Translations under genes and position numbers: made by a program
In this document: one piece after another, positions 56,256 to 64,000 of the stretch
Layout: each line of letters begins with the position of its first letter
How positions within the stretch are numbered: position 1 is the first letter of the stretch
Notes under the pieces: generated by a model
Told to the model about the DNA's origin: nothing
Seen by the model: only the letters and a program-made list of their open reading frames with translations
Databases searched by the model: none
Source: Citroniella saccharovorans
Lineage (GTDB): Bacteria; Bacillota; Clostridia; Tissierellales; Peptoniphilaceae
Assembly (NCBI RefSeq): GCF_035481615.1
Contig: NZ_JAYKOT010000003.1
Coordinates: forward strand, 1,389,250 to 1,453,249
Length of the DNA stretch: 64,000 bases
Reading direction: 5' to 3'

Positions 56256-56508
56256 TGTAGTCACCACATAAACTCAAAGCGTCTCTTAACATTGAGTAAG
56301 CTTTGTTGTATCTGTCTCCCTCATTTTCGAAGTTATACTGATATCTACACCACAGCTTGATAGCTTTGATTATCAAAGGGTCTTCGTCATCTATTTTGAC
56401 AATACCTACTCTTTTCAAATCAAGTTTGCAAGCTTCGATATTATCTTCTATATCTTCATCTATGAGGTCATGACTAATTCTCAAGTCAAGTTTTATTTTA
56501 TCCAGCAT
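56245..56508 (-). CDS. Head-tail connector protein (gp6/gp15-like)
   Basis: 87 residues, helical: MLDKIKLDLRISHDLIDEDIEDNIEACKLDLKRVGI and IIKAIKLWCRYQYNFENEGDRYNKAY. This is the small adaptor that sits under the portal. Position after the capsid genes agrees. Confidence 0.8.
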   Translation of the reverse strand: MLDKIKLDLRISHDLIDEDIEDNIEACKLDLKRVGIVKIDDEDPLIIKAIKLWCRYQYNFENEGDRYNKAYSMLRDALSLCGDYNVQ

Positions 56509-56540
56509 TTTATCTCCACCTTAAAGTTAAAGGACAGAGA

Positions 56541-56738
56541 TTACTCTGCCCCTTTGGTTTTTGCTTCCTTAATTTCTTTAACTTTTTTAACTTCTTCTAC
56601 TTCTTTTATTTCTTTGACAAGTTTTCTTTCGATCATATCTTGGACTCTTTCTTTATCCTCAATTTTGATTTTTTCTCCTATCCTGTAAATCTTTTCAGGA
56701 TTGTACTTGTCTACAAAGGCTTGTATGACTTCTAACAT
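56541..56738 (-). CDS. Small post-capsid phage protein
   Basis: 65 residues: a folded N-terminal part (MLEVIQAFVDKYNPEKIYRIGEKI) followed by a Lys/Glu/Val-rich tail. Proteins of this type follow the capsid gene in many siphoviruses; the role is unknown. Shares one base with the capsid stop. Confidence 0.65.
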   Translation of the reverse strand: MLEVIQAFVDKYNPEKIYRIGEKIKIEDKERVQDMIERKLVKEIKEVEEVKKVKEIKEAKTKGAE

Positions 56739-57853
56739 TATGCGGCACTTCCTATTGTGATTAAAGCTCCTGCTTTATCGTTTGTCATAGTACCACCTGA
56801 AATTACAATACCTGCTATTGTGTGTACGTGAGTTTTGATGTTCTTATCTCTTTCGATTAGTAGAGGTTGAACGACATTTTCAGTGTATTGGCCTGGGTCA
56901 AGGATTAGAATTTCATCTTCTGCAAGTGCGTCTTCTTGCTTGATGCCTATTCCTAAAAGTTGTCCAACGATTGCGTTTTGATAATCTGGTATAAATGATA
57001 TTTTTCTATCTGCGTCTTTCATATTTGCGATTGCACCATAGAAAGCTTTATTAGTTGAGTAGATATAAGTTCTGCCTACTGATTTTAATTCTGCTAAAGC
57101 TTTTAGTACGTCTCCAAGTTCAAGACTTCCACTAACTTTCGCTTTAAGTTTATTATCAGTGTGTAAGTCCTTTTTGATTTGAGCTACTATATTCTTTGCC
57201 CATTGTGAACCTATTCTATCCCCTATCTCTTTTACAAGATATTCTTCAAAAGCTGGGATTGATAGCTTACCAAGCCTGTAAGAGAAGTCTACATGTTTAG
57301 AGATATCTTCTCCAGTGAGTGCCACATTAACAAAAGTGTTTTTTTCGTCTTCGTTAGCTTCCCCTTCTTTTACATTCTTAGCGTCCCCTGCGTTGATTGA
57401 AACGTGCTTTACGATTGAAATCACTGTCCCTGTTTGTAAAACATTAACGTCTTTTAGGATTGGGTGACTTTCTTCCATCAATGAATAGATTTTGTTTTGT
57501 AGCTCTTTTGGTATTACTTGTCCAGTGTTTTCAGTTGTGTGTACGAAGGCTCTTTCTTCTGCTTCCTCCAATGGTAAACCTAATAGATTTTTTAAAAAAG
57601 CACTTCTATATTCTTCTGTTTCATAAACTTTTCTTGTTTCTTCATCTTCTTCAAAGCTTCTTACTGTTACACCAAAGTTTTGGTTGGCGATATTGTCAAG
57701 TAAAGCTTTTCTTGTTTCTTCGTTTTCTAAAAGATTATTTCTCTTTTCGATTAGCTCGTCTGTTTCTTTCTTTAAAGCTTCAACGTCTGCGTTTTCATTT
57801 CTTAATTCTTCTTTTATTTCTTTTAGTCTTAGTTCAATTTCTTTTAAGTTCAT
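56738..57853 (-). CDS. HK97-family major capsid protein
   Basis: 371 residues. The N-terminal 100 residues are a Glu/Lys-rich coiled coil (LKEIELRLKEIKEELRNEN), the scaffolding delta domain removed by the prohead protease. The mature fold begins around residue 110 and shows PKELQNKIYSLMEESHPIL, SVGRTYIYSTNKAFYGAIANMKD and GKPLL-type LGIGIKQEDALAEDEI. Directly downstream of the protease gene. Confidence 0.9.
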   Translation of the reverse strand: MNLKEIELRLKEIKEELRNENADVEALKKETDELIEKRNNLLENEETRKALLDNIANQNFGVTVRSFEEDEETRKVYETEEYRSAFLKNLLGLPLEEAEERAFVHTTENTGQVIPKELQNKIYSLMEESHPILKDVNVLQTGTVISIVKHVSINAGDAKNVKEGEANEDEKNTFVNVALTGEDISKHVDFSYRLGKLSIPAFEEYLVKEIGDRIGSQWAKNIVAQIKKDLHTDNKLKAKVSGSLELGDVLKALAELKSVGRTYIYSTNKAFYGAIANMKDADRKISFIPDYQNAIVGQLLGIGIKQEDALAEDEILILDPGQYTENVVQPLLIERDKNIKTHVHTIAGIVISGGTMTNDKAGALITIGSAA

Positions 57854-57854
57854 A

Positions 57855-58892
57855 TTATCTTTCTCCTTCTAGTTCTAGTAAAATTTTTAATTCTAATCTT
57901 TTGCGCTCCTGACTCTCCTTCAGGGTCTTGTCAATCACTCCGTGAACAAGATCTCTAGCATTTATGTTAGTGCTTTCGTTAGCAGGTCTGCTAACAGCAG
58001 AAACATCAAATATTTTTTTCACGGACTTATGTTTAATAGTCCTAGTCTTTTTGTCATAGTCGTAGTCTCCTACTCTAAAACCCCAGGACATTTTAGTTAT
58101 AAGTCCTGACTCTATTTCTTCATAAAGTTCTTTTGCTGCACTTGACTTACTTAAGTCTGCTGCAATGAAAAGTCCTTCGTCATTTGGTTCTACTATCAAA
58201 GTTCCGTTTGATTGTCTTGCAAAGACTTTTCCAGCATGGTCAAATTGCATAATCACGTCAGACATATCTGTGTCTTTGAAACACTCTCTATCAAATTCTT
58301 CAAAGACTTTGCCGTCTTCATCTTCATAGAGTAAGTAAGGCTCAAACCTTGTCGCATAACCTTCTACATAGTAGTCAGTATCTATCCTTTTTTCTTTTTG
58401 TGTAGTTTCTAATTTCTCAAGGACTGCTCTATATTGTCTATCTTTTTTGAAATTGTCCATCTTTTTATCTTCCTTCTTTTCTTTATGGTCTTCAAACCAC
58501 TTTTCTATGAGTTTCTTTTCTCTATCTTTATCTGGTCTTGTGCTATCTTTTTCTAAGTTTTTCAAACACTCATCTTTTGAGGTTTTCATCTTTTCATATT
58601 CTACGTCTTCTATCCCAATATCTTCTTCTATGAATTTCTTCAAGTCATCACTTGGATAGGAGACTATAAGGTAAGCATTTTCTATATCTTCATCTTCGCT
58701 ATATGTTCTTAGAAAAGTTCCCCTCATTTTGATTACAAGGTTTTGTATCCAGTCTATAATTTCATAGTCTTTCCCATAGATCAATGCTCTTTTTATTTGA
58801 TCATAATCAAAGACAACATCTTTATCTTTAAGTTGTTCTTGACAGTGAGTTGTCTTTCCACTGCAAGGTGGTCCCCAAATTACTTTTAGCAT
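57855..58892 (-). CDS. P-loop nucleotide kinase-like domain fused to HK97 prohead protease
   Basis: 345 residues in two parts. Residues 1 to about 110 have Walker A GPPCSGKTT and VVFDYDQIKRAL, like small kinases or zeta-toxin-type P-loop proteins. A charged linker (REKKLIEKWFEDHKEKKEDK) leads to the U35 prohead protease (about 150-320): YVEGYATRFEPY, MQFDHAGKVFARQ (catalytic His), ITKMSWGF (Ser) and FDVSAVSRPAN. The protease cuts the capsid delta domain and itself. An in-frame ATG at 58460 with GAAGGAAGA upstream could start the protease alone, giving two products. Confidence 0.85.
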   Translation of the reverse strand: MLKVIWGPPCSGKTTHCQEQLKDKDVVFDYDQIKRALIYGKDYEIIDWIQNLVIKMRGTFLRTYSEDEDIENAYLIVSYPSDDLKKFIEEDIGIEDVEYEKMKTSKDECLKNLEKDSTRPDKDREKKLIEKWFEDHKEKKEDKKMDNFKKDRQYRAVLEKLETTQKEKRIDTDYYVEGYATRFEPYLLYEDEDGKVFEEFDRECFKDTDMSDVIMQFDHAGKVFARQSNGTLIVEPNDEGLFIAADLSKSSAAKELYEEIESGLITKMSWGFRVGDYDYDKKTRTIKHKSVKKIFDVSAVSRPANESTNINARDLVHGVIDKTLKESQERKRLELKILLELEGER

Positions 58893-60073
58893 TATTCTTT
58901 GTCCTCCTGCTCTTCATACTGAACGGTGTCTGCGTCAAGTTTTGAAGTTTCAGCGTATTCTCTTCTGATGTATCTTTTATCTCCTTCGTCCCCTATGCCC
59001 GCCATGTTAAAGACTTCAAGTCCTTGATTTTGTGTTATGAAACCTCTATCGAAAAGTTGTGTCACTGTAGACAACTTTTCATCATTACTAAGATATTGAA
59101 GTCGATTAGCCGTGAAGATTATATTATTACCAAAAGCTATTTCTCTATCTGAAAAAACCATATTAGAATGTACCAAGCTAAGTTGGATTGCAAAGGGTTC
59201 AATCTTGCCTTCATAATAAGCATTCCATTCACTAGAATTAAATTTATTTTGTAAGATCGCTTCATTCGTTCCAAAGTAAGTGAAGACACTTTCTTTTATT
59301 TGTTGCATTTGATCTGGATCCACGATATAAGGTTTGCTTTCAATCTGCTTTATGTCTTCGTACTTTTGGTCAAAGAGTAAAACTCCACCAGTGTTTGAAG
59401 AGCTAAGATTGTTCTCTGTAAATCTCTTTCTTTCGTCCTCGATATCTTTTTCTTTTAAAGTGTGTGCAAGTTTCGCTAAAAATCTTATGTTAGCACTTGA
59501 TTTCACACCTTCAATAATTCCTTGGTTATTGGTGTCTATTACTTCAAGTGTTGGTTGAAGTGCCGCATTGTTTTCTCCAAAGAAGTCATCCTTATATTGA
59601 AACTGGTTCAGTAGTCCCGCTTTTTCAAATTCAATTGCTCCTTTTTTGCCAACTCCAAATTCGTACACCAAATAAAGCTTCCCTTTGTATTCTGTCAACC
59701 TACAACTTTGAGGGAGTAGAGGGAAGAAACCTGTAACTTGTCCATAATCATCATGAAGTGGCAAGATGAAAGCATTGTTCTGTACTTGAAAGATTGTTGC
59801 AAGCCTATATAAGTACTTTGTTGTATCCTGGTAAGGATTAGGTTTGTACTGTAGTTTCTTTTCTAAGGTTTTATTCCCTGAACCTTTTACTTCTGGCTTG
59901 AGCTTACTTACATGAGTCGCAAAGCTGTGGACTGCGGCTCTTGTAAGTTCCATTTCATATAGTCCACCTTCAAAAGTTGTAAAGGCTGGTGTATATGCGT
60001 TCAAAGTTTCAAAGTATTCATTTAAAAGTACTTCTTGTTTTTCTTTTTTAAAAAGATTTGAAAAAAGTCCCAT
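58892..60073 (-). CDS. Phage portal protein (HK97 type)
   Basis: 393-residue subunit of the dodecameric DNA portal. NPYQDTTKYLYRLATIFQVQNNAFILPL and the later SEWNAYYEGKIEPFAIQLS and YLSNDEKLSTVTQLFDRGFITQNQGLE are the family signatures. The C-terminus is acidic (YEEQEDKE). It overlaps the protease gene start by one base (ATGA-type) and follows a 57-residue gene. Confidence 0.92.
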   Translation of the reverse strand: MGLFSNLFKKEKQEVLLNEYFETLNAYTPAFTTFEGGLYEMELTRAAVHSFATHVSKLKPEVKGSGNKTLEKKLQYKPNPYQDTTKYLYRLATIFQVQNNAFILPLHDDYGQVTGFFPLLPQSCRLTEYKGKLYLVYEFGVGKKGAIEFEKAGLLNQFQYKDDFFGENNAALQPTLEVIDTNNQGIIEGVKSSANIRFLAKLAHTLKEKDIEDERKRFTENNLSSSNTGGVLLFDQKYEDIKQIESKPYIVDPDQMQQIKESVFTYFGTNEAILQNKFNSSEWNAYYEGKIEPFAIQLSLVHSNMVFSDREIAFGNNIIFTANRLQYLSNDEKLSTVTQLFDRGFITQNQGLEVFNMAGIGDEGDKRYIRREYAETSKLDADTVQYEEQEDKE

Positions 60074-60080
60074 ATTTCAC

Positions 60081-60254
60081 CTACTTAAATTGCATGTGAC
60101 AAATCTCATTTAGATTAAATATATGGACCAATTCATCCTTTACGTATATCTTTGTAATTCCATTATCTTCTTGATCATAAATGATATCTTTTTTGTCACA
60201 GTCTATTTTTATTATTCTCTCTGTACCATCAGCGAATTTTATATATATTTCCAT
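60081..60254 (-). CDS. Small protein between terminase and portal, unknown
   Basis: 57 residues, MEIYIKFADGTERIIKID...ICHMQFK. AGGAGG lies eight bases before the ATG at 60254, so translation is likely. Small beta-rich proteins often sit at this place in siphovirus packaging modules. Function unknown; the stop lies eight bases before the portal ATG. Confidence 0.65.
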   Translation of the reverse strand: MEIYIKFADGTERIIKIDCDKKDIIYDQEDNGITKIYVKDELVHIFNLNEICHMQFK

Positions 60255-60264
60255 GCGATACCTC

Positions 60265-61916
60265 CTAATTCATATTGATGTATCTATCTTTGTTGTCTTG
60301 TAAAACTTTATATCCACACAATAGTGCTATTGTTCCATCTATTCTTTGTGTATGGTCTAGTTTCTTTACTGGTTGAATATTTCCGTTAACATCGGTTTTT
60401 ATTGAAGTATTCATCAAGCACCATTTTAAAATTGGGTTGTTTTGATAAACTATATTCTTTTCTATGAGTTCAGCTTTCAAGTCTTTCATAGGTTGAGAAA
60501 GTGTTATTGCTCCTTGTCGTACTGGTATCATACAGTTTTTACCAAACTCTGTTTCAAATTCTCTTAGTAGTGTATCGTCTATATGCCACGGGTCATATCC
60601 TATGAACATTACATACAGTCCTTCTTCATCTCTAAGTTCTTTGAACCAATTTAAGAAAATTCTTTTGTCACATTTGCCACCTGGACAAGTTCTTAAGTAT
60701 CCTTGTTTCTTCCACAAGTCGTATGGTACTTTATCTCTTTCAACTCTATTCCCTGACTTTTGTTGTTCTTCGATAACTTTCTCTGGTATCCAAGCCATGC
60801 TTCTAACTTGTATTTGTTCATCTCCTGGTCTTTGACATAAAGCCACAGCAAAATTCAAGTCTGTTGTGTCTGCTGCGTCAAATCCTCCAATACAGTAGTC
60901 GTATTTTATTGAAGATACTTGTTCGTTGTTAAGTTCTTCGTATCTCAACCACGAGGACTCATCAGTTTGTTTCATGTTGAAATCTTTAACCATTACTGTT
61001 GGTTTAAAAGCTTGGTCATCTTTTGCCTTTTGTACCATTTGTTCCAAGTAGTCAATTTTCTTTATTGTTCCAAGTCCTGGATTTGCTTTAATCCACATGT
61101 CAGGGTTGTCCCATTCTTCGTATGTGTCTAGTTCGTAGATATAAGGCAAGAAGTGTTGATCGTTTATTTCTCCTTTTAGCCATCTTGCAGCGTAATCATA
61201 CTGTGCGTCAAACACAGAGTCTCTCACAAATCCATTTGTTGAAATGGTGAATAGTAAAGGTTGATTTCTTGAACCCATTGACTGTTTCATCAAGTCATAT
61301 AGATCCCTATTCTTTATTGCTGCAAGCTCATCTACTATTACACAGTGTGCGTCTAGTGAGTCAAGGCTTGATGTGTTACTAGCCATTGCTTTTATAAAAG
61401 ACATTGTTGCTGGAAAGTATATGTCCGCAGCTCTCTTCTTTGTGTGCTTCTTCAAGAGTTTACTTTGAAGTCTCATGTTTACAGCAGCGTTGAAACCTTT
61501 CTTCGCTTGGTCAAGTTTGGTGGCTATATTATAGATTTCAGCTCCACCTTCTCCGTCTCCCATGAGCATGTAGAGTTCTATTGCTGCACACTCTGTTGTC
61601 TTTCCGTTCTTACGCCCTTCTATGATATTAACTTCATTGATTTGTCTATAACCTTCATCATCTACAAATCCAAAGATTGCTTGTATTCGTGCTTTTTGAA
61701 ATAATTCTAGTTTTAGCTTTTGTCCTATATCCCCAGCAGGTACATAGCAGAAGTTTTCTATAAAGTCTATTGGTTTATTTGCAAGTTCAAAGTCAAAGTG
61801 ATATTCTCCGGACTTATAAATCTTTCTAAAAGAATTTCAGCGACTTTCTTCATCTTGTCACATGATACGATTGTTCCGTCATAAATTTTAGTGTGGTATT
61901 CTTCAAAAGGTGTCAT
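60265..61916 (-). pseudogene. Phage terminase large subunit, frameshifted near N-terminus
   Basis: ATP-driven DNA packaging motor and nuclease. Translation should start at the ATG at 61916 (MTPFEEYHTKIYDGTIVSCDK), which overlaps the small-subunit stop (TAATG), but this frame ends within 50 codons. The rest (KSGEYHFDFELANKPIDFIENF onward) is in another frame. One missing A in the AAA run at 61823-61825 accounts for it. Downstream motifs are intact: Walker A-like EGRKNGKTT, Walker B CVIVDE, coupling ISTNG, and nuclease acids GGFDAADTTD and FIGYDPWHIDD. Corrected length about 550 residues (Terlarge/YmfN type). Confidence 0.87.
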
Positions 61917-62266
61917 TATTTATCGAGCCATTTTGTAAACTCGTCTTCCTCTGCGTCTTCTGGTATATGTTCAATTAGAGTTTTAATTATTCCATTATAG
62001 TTTCGTATCATGGTGTTGTACGTTTTGCTTGCTGGGTGTTCTTGCACGACTTCAAATCCATTTCCATTGGTGAAAGTCTTCACAGCTCCTTCTTCTTTTA
62101 TTCTTTCTTGAAGTTCAAAAAGTGTTTGCTCCATGAAAGCAGCTTCAACGTACAACTTTTCTATGAAAGTCTTTTTATCTTCATCTATGTTTTTGAAAAT
62201 TCTTTTATATTTGTTTATGTTTTTCTTAAGTAATTTATCTCTTTCTAAGTCTGTCAAAATTCTCAC
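61916..62266 (-). CDS. Phage terminase small subunit (P27-like)
   Basis: 116 residues, helical, recognises phage DNA for packaging. IEKLYVEAAFMEQTLFELQERIKEEG and HPASKTYNTMIRNYNGIIKTLIEHIPE follow the P27 family pattern. The start is either GTG at 62266 or TTG at 62257; the latter is better spaced from AAGGGG. Confidence 0.82.
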   Translation of the reverse strand: MRILTDLERDKLLKKNINKYKRIFKNIDEDKKTFIEKLYVEAAFMEQTLFELQERIKEEGAVKTFTNGNGFEVVQEHPASKTYNTMIRNYNGIIKTLIEHIPEDAEEDEFTKWLDK

Positions 62267-62350
62267 CCCTTATGGAAGTTTTTTCACTCATGATAAATAA
62301 AGTTGCCCCTTCGGTCCTAGAACACTTGTTGGTATCTCAATCTATGGGGG

Positions 62351-62650
62351 CTATCTTTCTACAGGCTGCCCTTCCTCGTCGAACATACAACACAGCCCAC
62401 CTTTACCAAACGTCTTTTTGTTGTGACACTCCAAACATAAGTATTGCAAATTATCATGATTTAAACTTATCCATGGATTAGTTATATTATCTTCAGTCAG
62501 CTCTTCTATATGGTCGACTATATATCCAAGCCTAGACCTGCAATGCTCACACATACCACCATCCACAAGTCTACGCTTCCCTATGTAACTTTCTCTACAA
62601 GCCTGCCACCTCTTTGAATTATAAAACTTCTTTGCAAACTTTCTTGCCAT
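62351..62650 (-). CDS. HNH endonuclease (packaging-associated)
   Basis: 99 residues. CEHC and CLEC form the zinc knuckles, with YIVDHIEELTEDN (first H), NHDNLQYLC (N) and CHNKKT (last H) giving the HNH fold. HNH proteins beside terminase genes assist in cutting concatemers in HK97-like phages. First gene after the late promoter region. Confidence 0.88.
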   Translation of the reverse strand: MARKFAKKFYNSKRWQACRESYIGKRRLVDGGMCEHCRSRLGYIVDHIEELTEDNITNPWISLNHDNLQYLCLECHNKKTFGKGGLCCMFDEEGQPVER

Positions 62651-62859
62651 ACTCTAAGCTCCCACCCCTGCCATAAAATGAACGAGTATATATTCCCTAA
62701 TCACTGATAAAATAATGAAAAATCCTATTAAGTATGGCTAAATCTTCTAATTTTTAAGCTGCCGGTCTAGCCACTCCCGAGCCTACTCGCTTACTAGCCG
62801 CTATGAAAGGAGGCTTTTTCCTGAGGTAGCGAAATTCCTTGTCGGTTAAAACTCCTATC

Positions 62860-62890
62860 AAAACAAAAAGACCCTCAAAAAAGAGAGCCT
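62860..62890 (-). terminator. Terminator-like hairpin in the late leader
   Basis: On the minus strand GGCTCTC, a T6 loop, GAGGGTC (with G-T pairs) and TTTTT. It lies between the presumed late promoter and the first late gene, so it may attenuate late transcription or stop incoming read-through. Confidence 0.5.
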
Positions 62891-62962
62891 TTTAACGAAA
62901 AAGAGGTAAATTTATGAAATTACAGTTAGGAAAGTTTCATAAAATCAACTTTTCACACATAT

Positions 62963-63028
62963 AGTATACCACAGAGACTAGTGCAAAAGTGTGCAAAATT
63001 TCATAAAAAGTGTGCAAAAGTGTGCAAA
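62963..63028 (-). promoter_or_regulatory. Presumed late promoter with phased activator repeats
   Basis: TGGTATACT on the minus strand (TATACT at 62963-62968) is an extended -10. Upstream, GTGCAAA (plus-strand sense) occurs at 62981, 62991, 63012 and 63022: two pairs with 10-bp spacing, the pairs 31 bp apart, so all on one helix face. TTTCATAAA lies between the pairs. No -35 hexamer is at the right distance, suggesting activation by the adjacent sigma-like regulator. Confidence 0.55.
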
Positions 63029-63042
63029 CTTTTAAAATAAAA

Positions 63043-63474
63043 CTAACTTTTCAGAATAGCCCTAAGCTCATTTAAAGCAACTCCGTGCAAATAGTGAACA
63101 GTTCTCAAGCTACAAAAAAGACTGTCAGCCACATCCTGCCAACTCTTTTTATTTAAGTACCTCATAGACATAAGAAGCCTTTTATCCCCATCAAGATGAC
63201 TAAAAAGAATAATCGCCCTCTCCTTTCTTGCCACAAGCTCATCAATATCAGAATTAATCTTAGACTCCAAGTCCACGATCCTGTCTACAGTTCCTGTGAA
63301 GCATTTATTTGATGGAGACGTCTTTACCTTATCCAAAGAGTAATCGAAAGATTTAATCGTCGTTTTAAGGCTTTTAAGCTCCTCTAATTGCCTAAGCTCT
63401 GAATCGATTAGACTATCCAGATAAAAAATCATCTTTAACTCATCCTTAATATCCAACCTTAAACCCCCTTCCAT
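63043..63474 (-). CDS. ArpU/DUF1492-like late transcription regulator (sigma-70 region 4 fold)
   Basis: 143 residues: an N-terminal coiled coil (IFYLDSLIDSELRQLEELKS) and a C-terminal HTH, LLMSMRYLNKKSWQDVADSLFCSLRTVHYLHGVALNEL, which resembles sigma-70 region 4. Such proteins switch on packaging and structural genes in Gram-positive phages. The start is ATG at 63474 or TTG at 63456, the second having GGAAGGGGG upstream. It ends 13 bases before the repeat cluster it may bind. Confidence 0.82.
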   Translation of the reverse strand: MEGGLRLDIKDELKMIFYLDSLIDSELRQLEELKSLKTTIKSFDYSLDKVKTSPSNKCFTGTVDRIVDLESKINSDIDELVARKERAIILFSHLDGDKRLLMSMRYLNKKSWQDVADSLFCSLRTVHYLHGVALNELRAILKS

Positions 63475-63991
63475 ACCTTGCGTAAGCCTTAGCTTGTAGG
63501 TCCTCTATAATCTCGTCACCGATATTTCCAACGAACTCGGTAATGAATCCATGTCTAAAAAAGTCCTCACAGTCTTTTACAGTCCTTTCAAAAAACTCCT
63601 TTAGTCTAGGATTTAGATTTCCGTACATAAGCTCGCCATAAGACCTAATATAATCTTCCTTTGCAAGAAGAGTCACAGCTTCAATGAGATTCAAACAACC
63701 CTCAATACTATAGTCCCTATAATCACCAAGATTATAATCCTTTTTCTTTTTGATTATTTCTATCTTTTTATCAGCTACTTTGTTGTAATCAATAAGCTTA
63801 GAAATCCTACTAACCTCTTGAACCATATCTTCTGAAAAATAATGCCTTTTTAAGTGATCAAGCCCTGGGACTTTCAAAGACCCCTTAGGAATATAAACTT
63901 TAACAATATGGTTTAACCTAGACTCCGAAATACCACACAGCTTCATAGTTTCTCCAAAAGCGTAGTAATTTTTCCCGTCTTGCTTTATCAT
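63446..63991 (-). CDS. Prophage protein of unknown function, early/middle region
   Basis: 181 residues, charged and mostly helical. The first 35 residues (YYAFGETMKLCGISESRLNHIVKV) could form a small HTH-like unit, and the middle is Lys-rich (KKIEIIKKKKDYN). It overlaps the start region of the ArpU-like gene by 29 bases, so the two are co-expressed. No family recognised; a regulatory role is guesswork. Confidence 0.5.
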   Translation of the reverse strand: MIKQDGKNYYAFGETMKLCGISESRLNHIVKVYIPKGSLKVPGLDHLKRHYFSEDMVQEVSRISKLIDYNKVADKKIEIIKKKKDYNLGDYRDYSIEGCLNLIEAVTLLAKEDYIRSYGELMYGNLNPRLKEFFERTVKDCEDFFRHGFITEFVGNIGDEIIEDLQAKAYARYGRGFKVGY

Positions 63992-64000
63992 AAATCTTCA

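Larger units (their letters stand above)
62651..63042. other. Late-operon control region of the prophage
   Basis: About 390 bp without a supported gene. It contains, in minus-strand order, the phased GTGCAAA repeats, an extended -10 element, an inverted TTTATGAAA/TTTCATAAA repeat, a terminator-like hairpin and about 170 bases of leader before the HNH gene. Confidence 0.7.
44241..64000. mobile_element. Siphovirus-type prophage (left part to window end)
   Basis: All genes from 44429 to the window end are on the minus strand and follow HK97/siphovirus order (regulator, terminase, portal, protease, capsid, connectors, tail, lysis). The lysis end lies against the tRNA-Lys 3' end. Integrase, repressor and replication genes are not in the window and should lie beyond 64000 with the second attachment site. 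The exact boundary is inferred. A frameshifted terminase and a damaged tape-measure start suggest the prophage may be defective, if the sequence is right. Confidence 0.9.

Noticed and set aside
62651..63042. cos site in the region before the HNH gene
   Set aside because: Position is plausible, but no feature in the sequence shows a cohesive-end cut site; comparison with phage ends would be needed.

Overview
The window comes from a low-GC Gram-positive anaerobe. A/T-rich codons, strong AGGAGG-type ribosome binding sites, water-forming NADH oxidase, PepF and M29 peptidases, CnaB-type pilins with IPxTG sorting signals and CWB2 cell-wall repeats together suggest Peptoniphilaceae (Peptoniphilus or Anaerococcus-like). 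That placement is inference; no rRNA is present.

Chromosomal part (1-44,243). 1-1,947: a zinc/cadmium-type P-type ATPase (cut by the window edge) behind its ArsR/SmtB regulator and operator. 2,064-3,587: nox with promoter and terminator. 3,663-9,892: a complete phosphate regulon on the minus strand (pstS-pstC-pstA-pstB-phoU-phoP-phoR) behind 11-bp-phased Pho boxes; its PstS has its two halves in swapped order. 9,950-13,175: an M29 aminopeptidase broken by a homopolymer frameshift and the divergent pepF. 13,149-16,244: a small restriction-modification island (HTH controller, YhdJ-like adenine methylase, putative endonuclease) bounded by about 190-bp direct repeats that are copies of the 3' end and terminator of the neighbouring ABC permease gene, with a 214-bp palindromic element at the right edge. 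16,174-22,208: an ABC-2 type transporter and a heterodimeric ABC exporter.

Surface region (22,679-44,076). A minus-strand pilus-like cluster encodes a giant multi-CnaB adhesin (about 4,370 residues across one frameshift), a backbone pilin with a YPK motif, and a smaller proline-rich pilin. No sortase gene is seen. An array of CTAGC-bounded stem-loops fills the spacer between adhesin and backbone pilin. A divergent secreted subtilisin-like protease with three CWB2 repeats lies upstream of the adhesin.

Prophage (about 44,241 to beyond 64,000). A siphovirus-type prophage lies against the 3' end of tRNA-Lys(CTT). In transcription order (minus strand): unknown early gene, ArpU-like late regulator, late promoter with phased repeats, HNH nuclease, terminase, portal, P-loop/prohead protease fusion, capsid, connectors, tail tube, tail chaperones with a TTTTTTA slippery site, tape measure, Dit, tail protein, BppU-like baseplate protein, XhlA-like protein, amidase endolysin and holin. 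Integrase and early genes lie outside the window.

Five otherwise conserved genes (pepS, ABC permease, ABC exporter, giant adhesin, terminase large subunit) are each broken by one base in or next to a short homopolymer. Systematic sequencing error is the simplest explanation for most of them; real decay or slippage control cannot be excluded from sequence alone.
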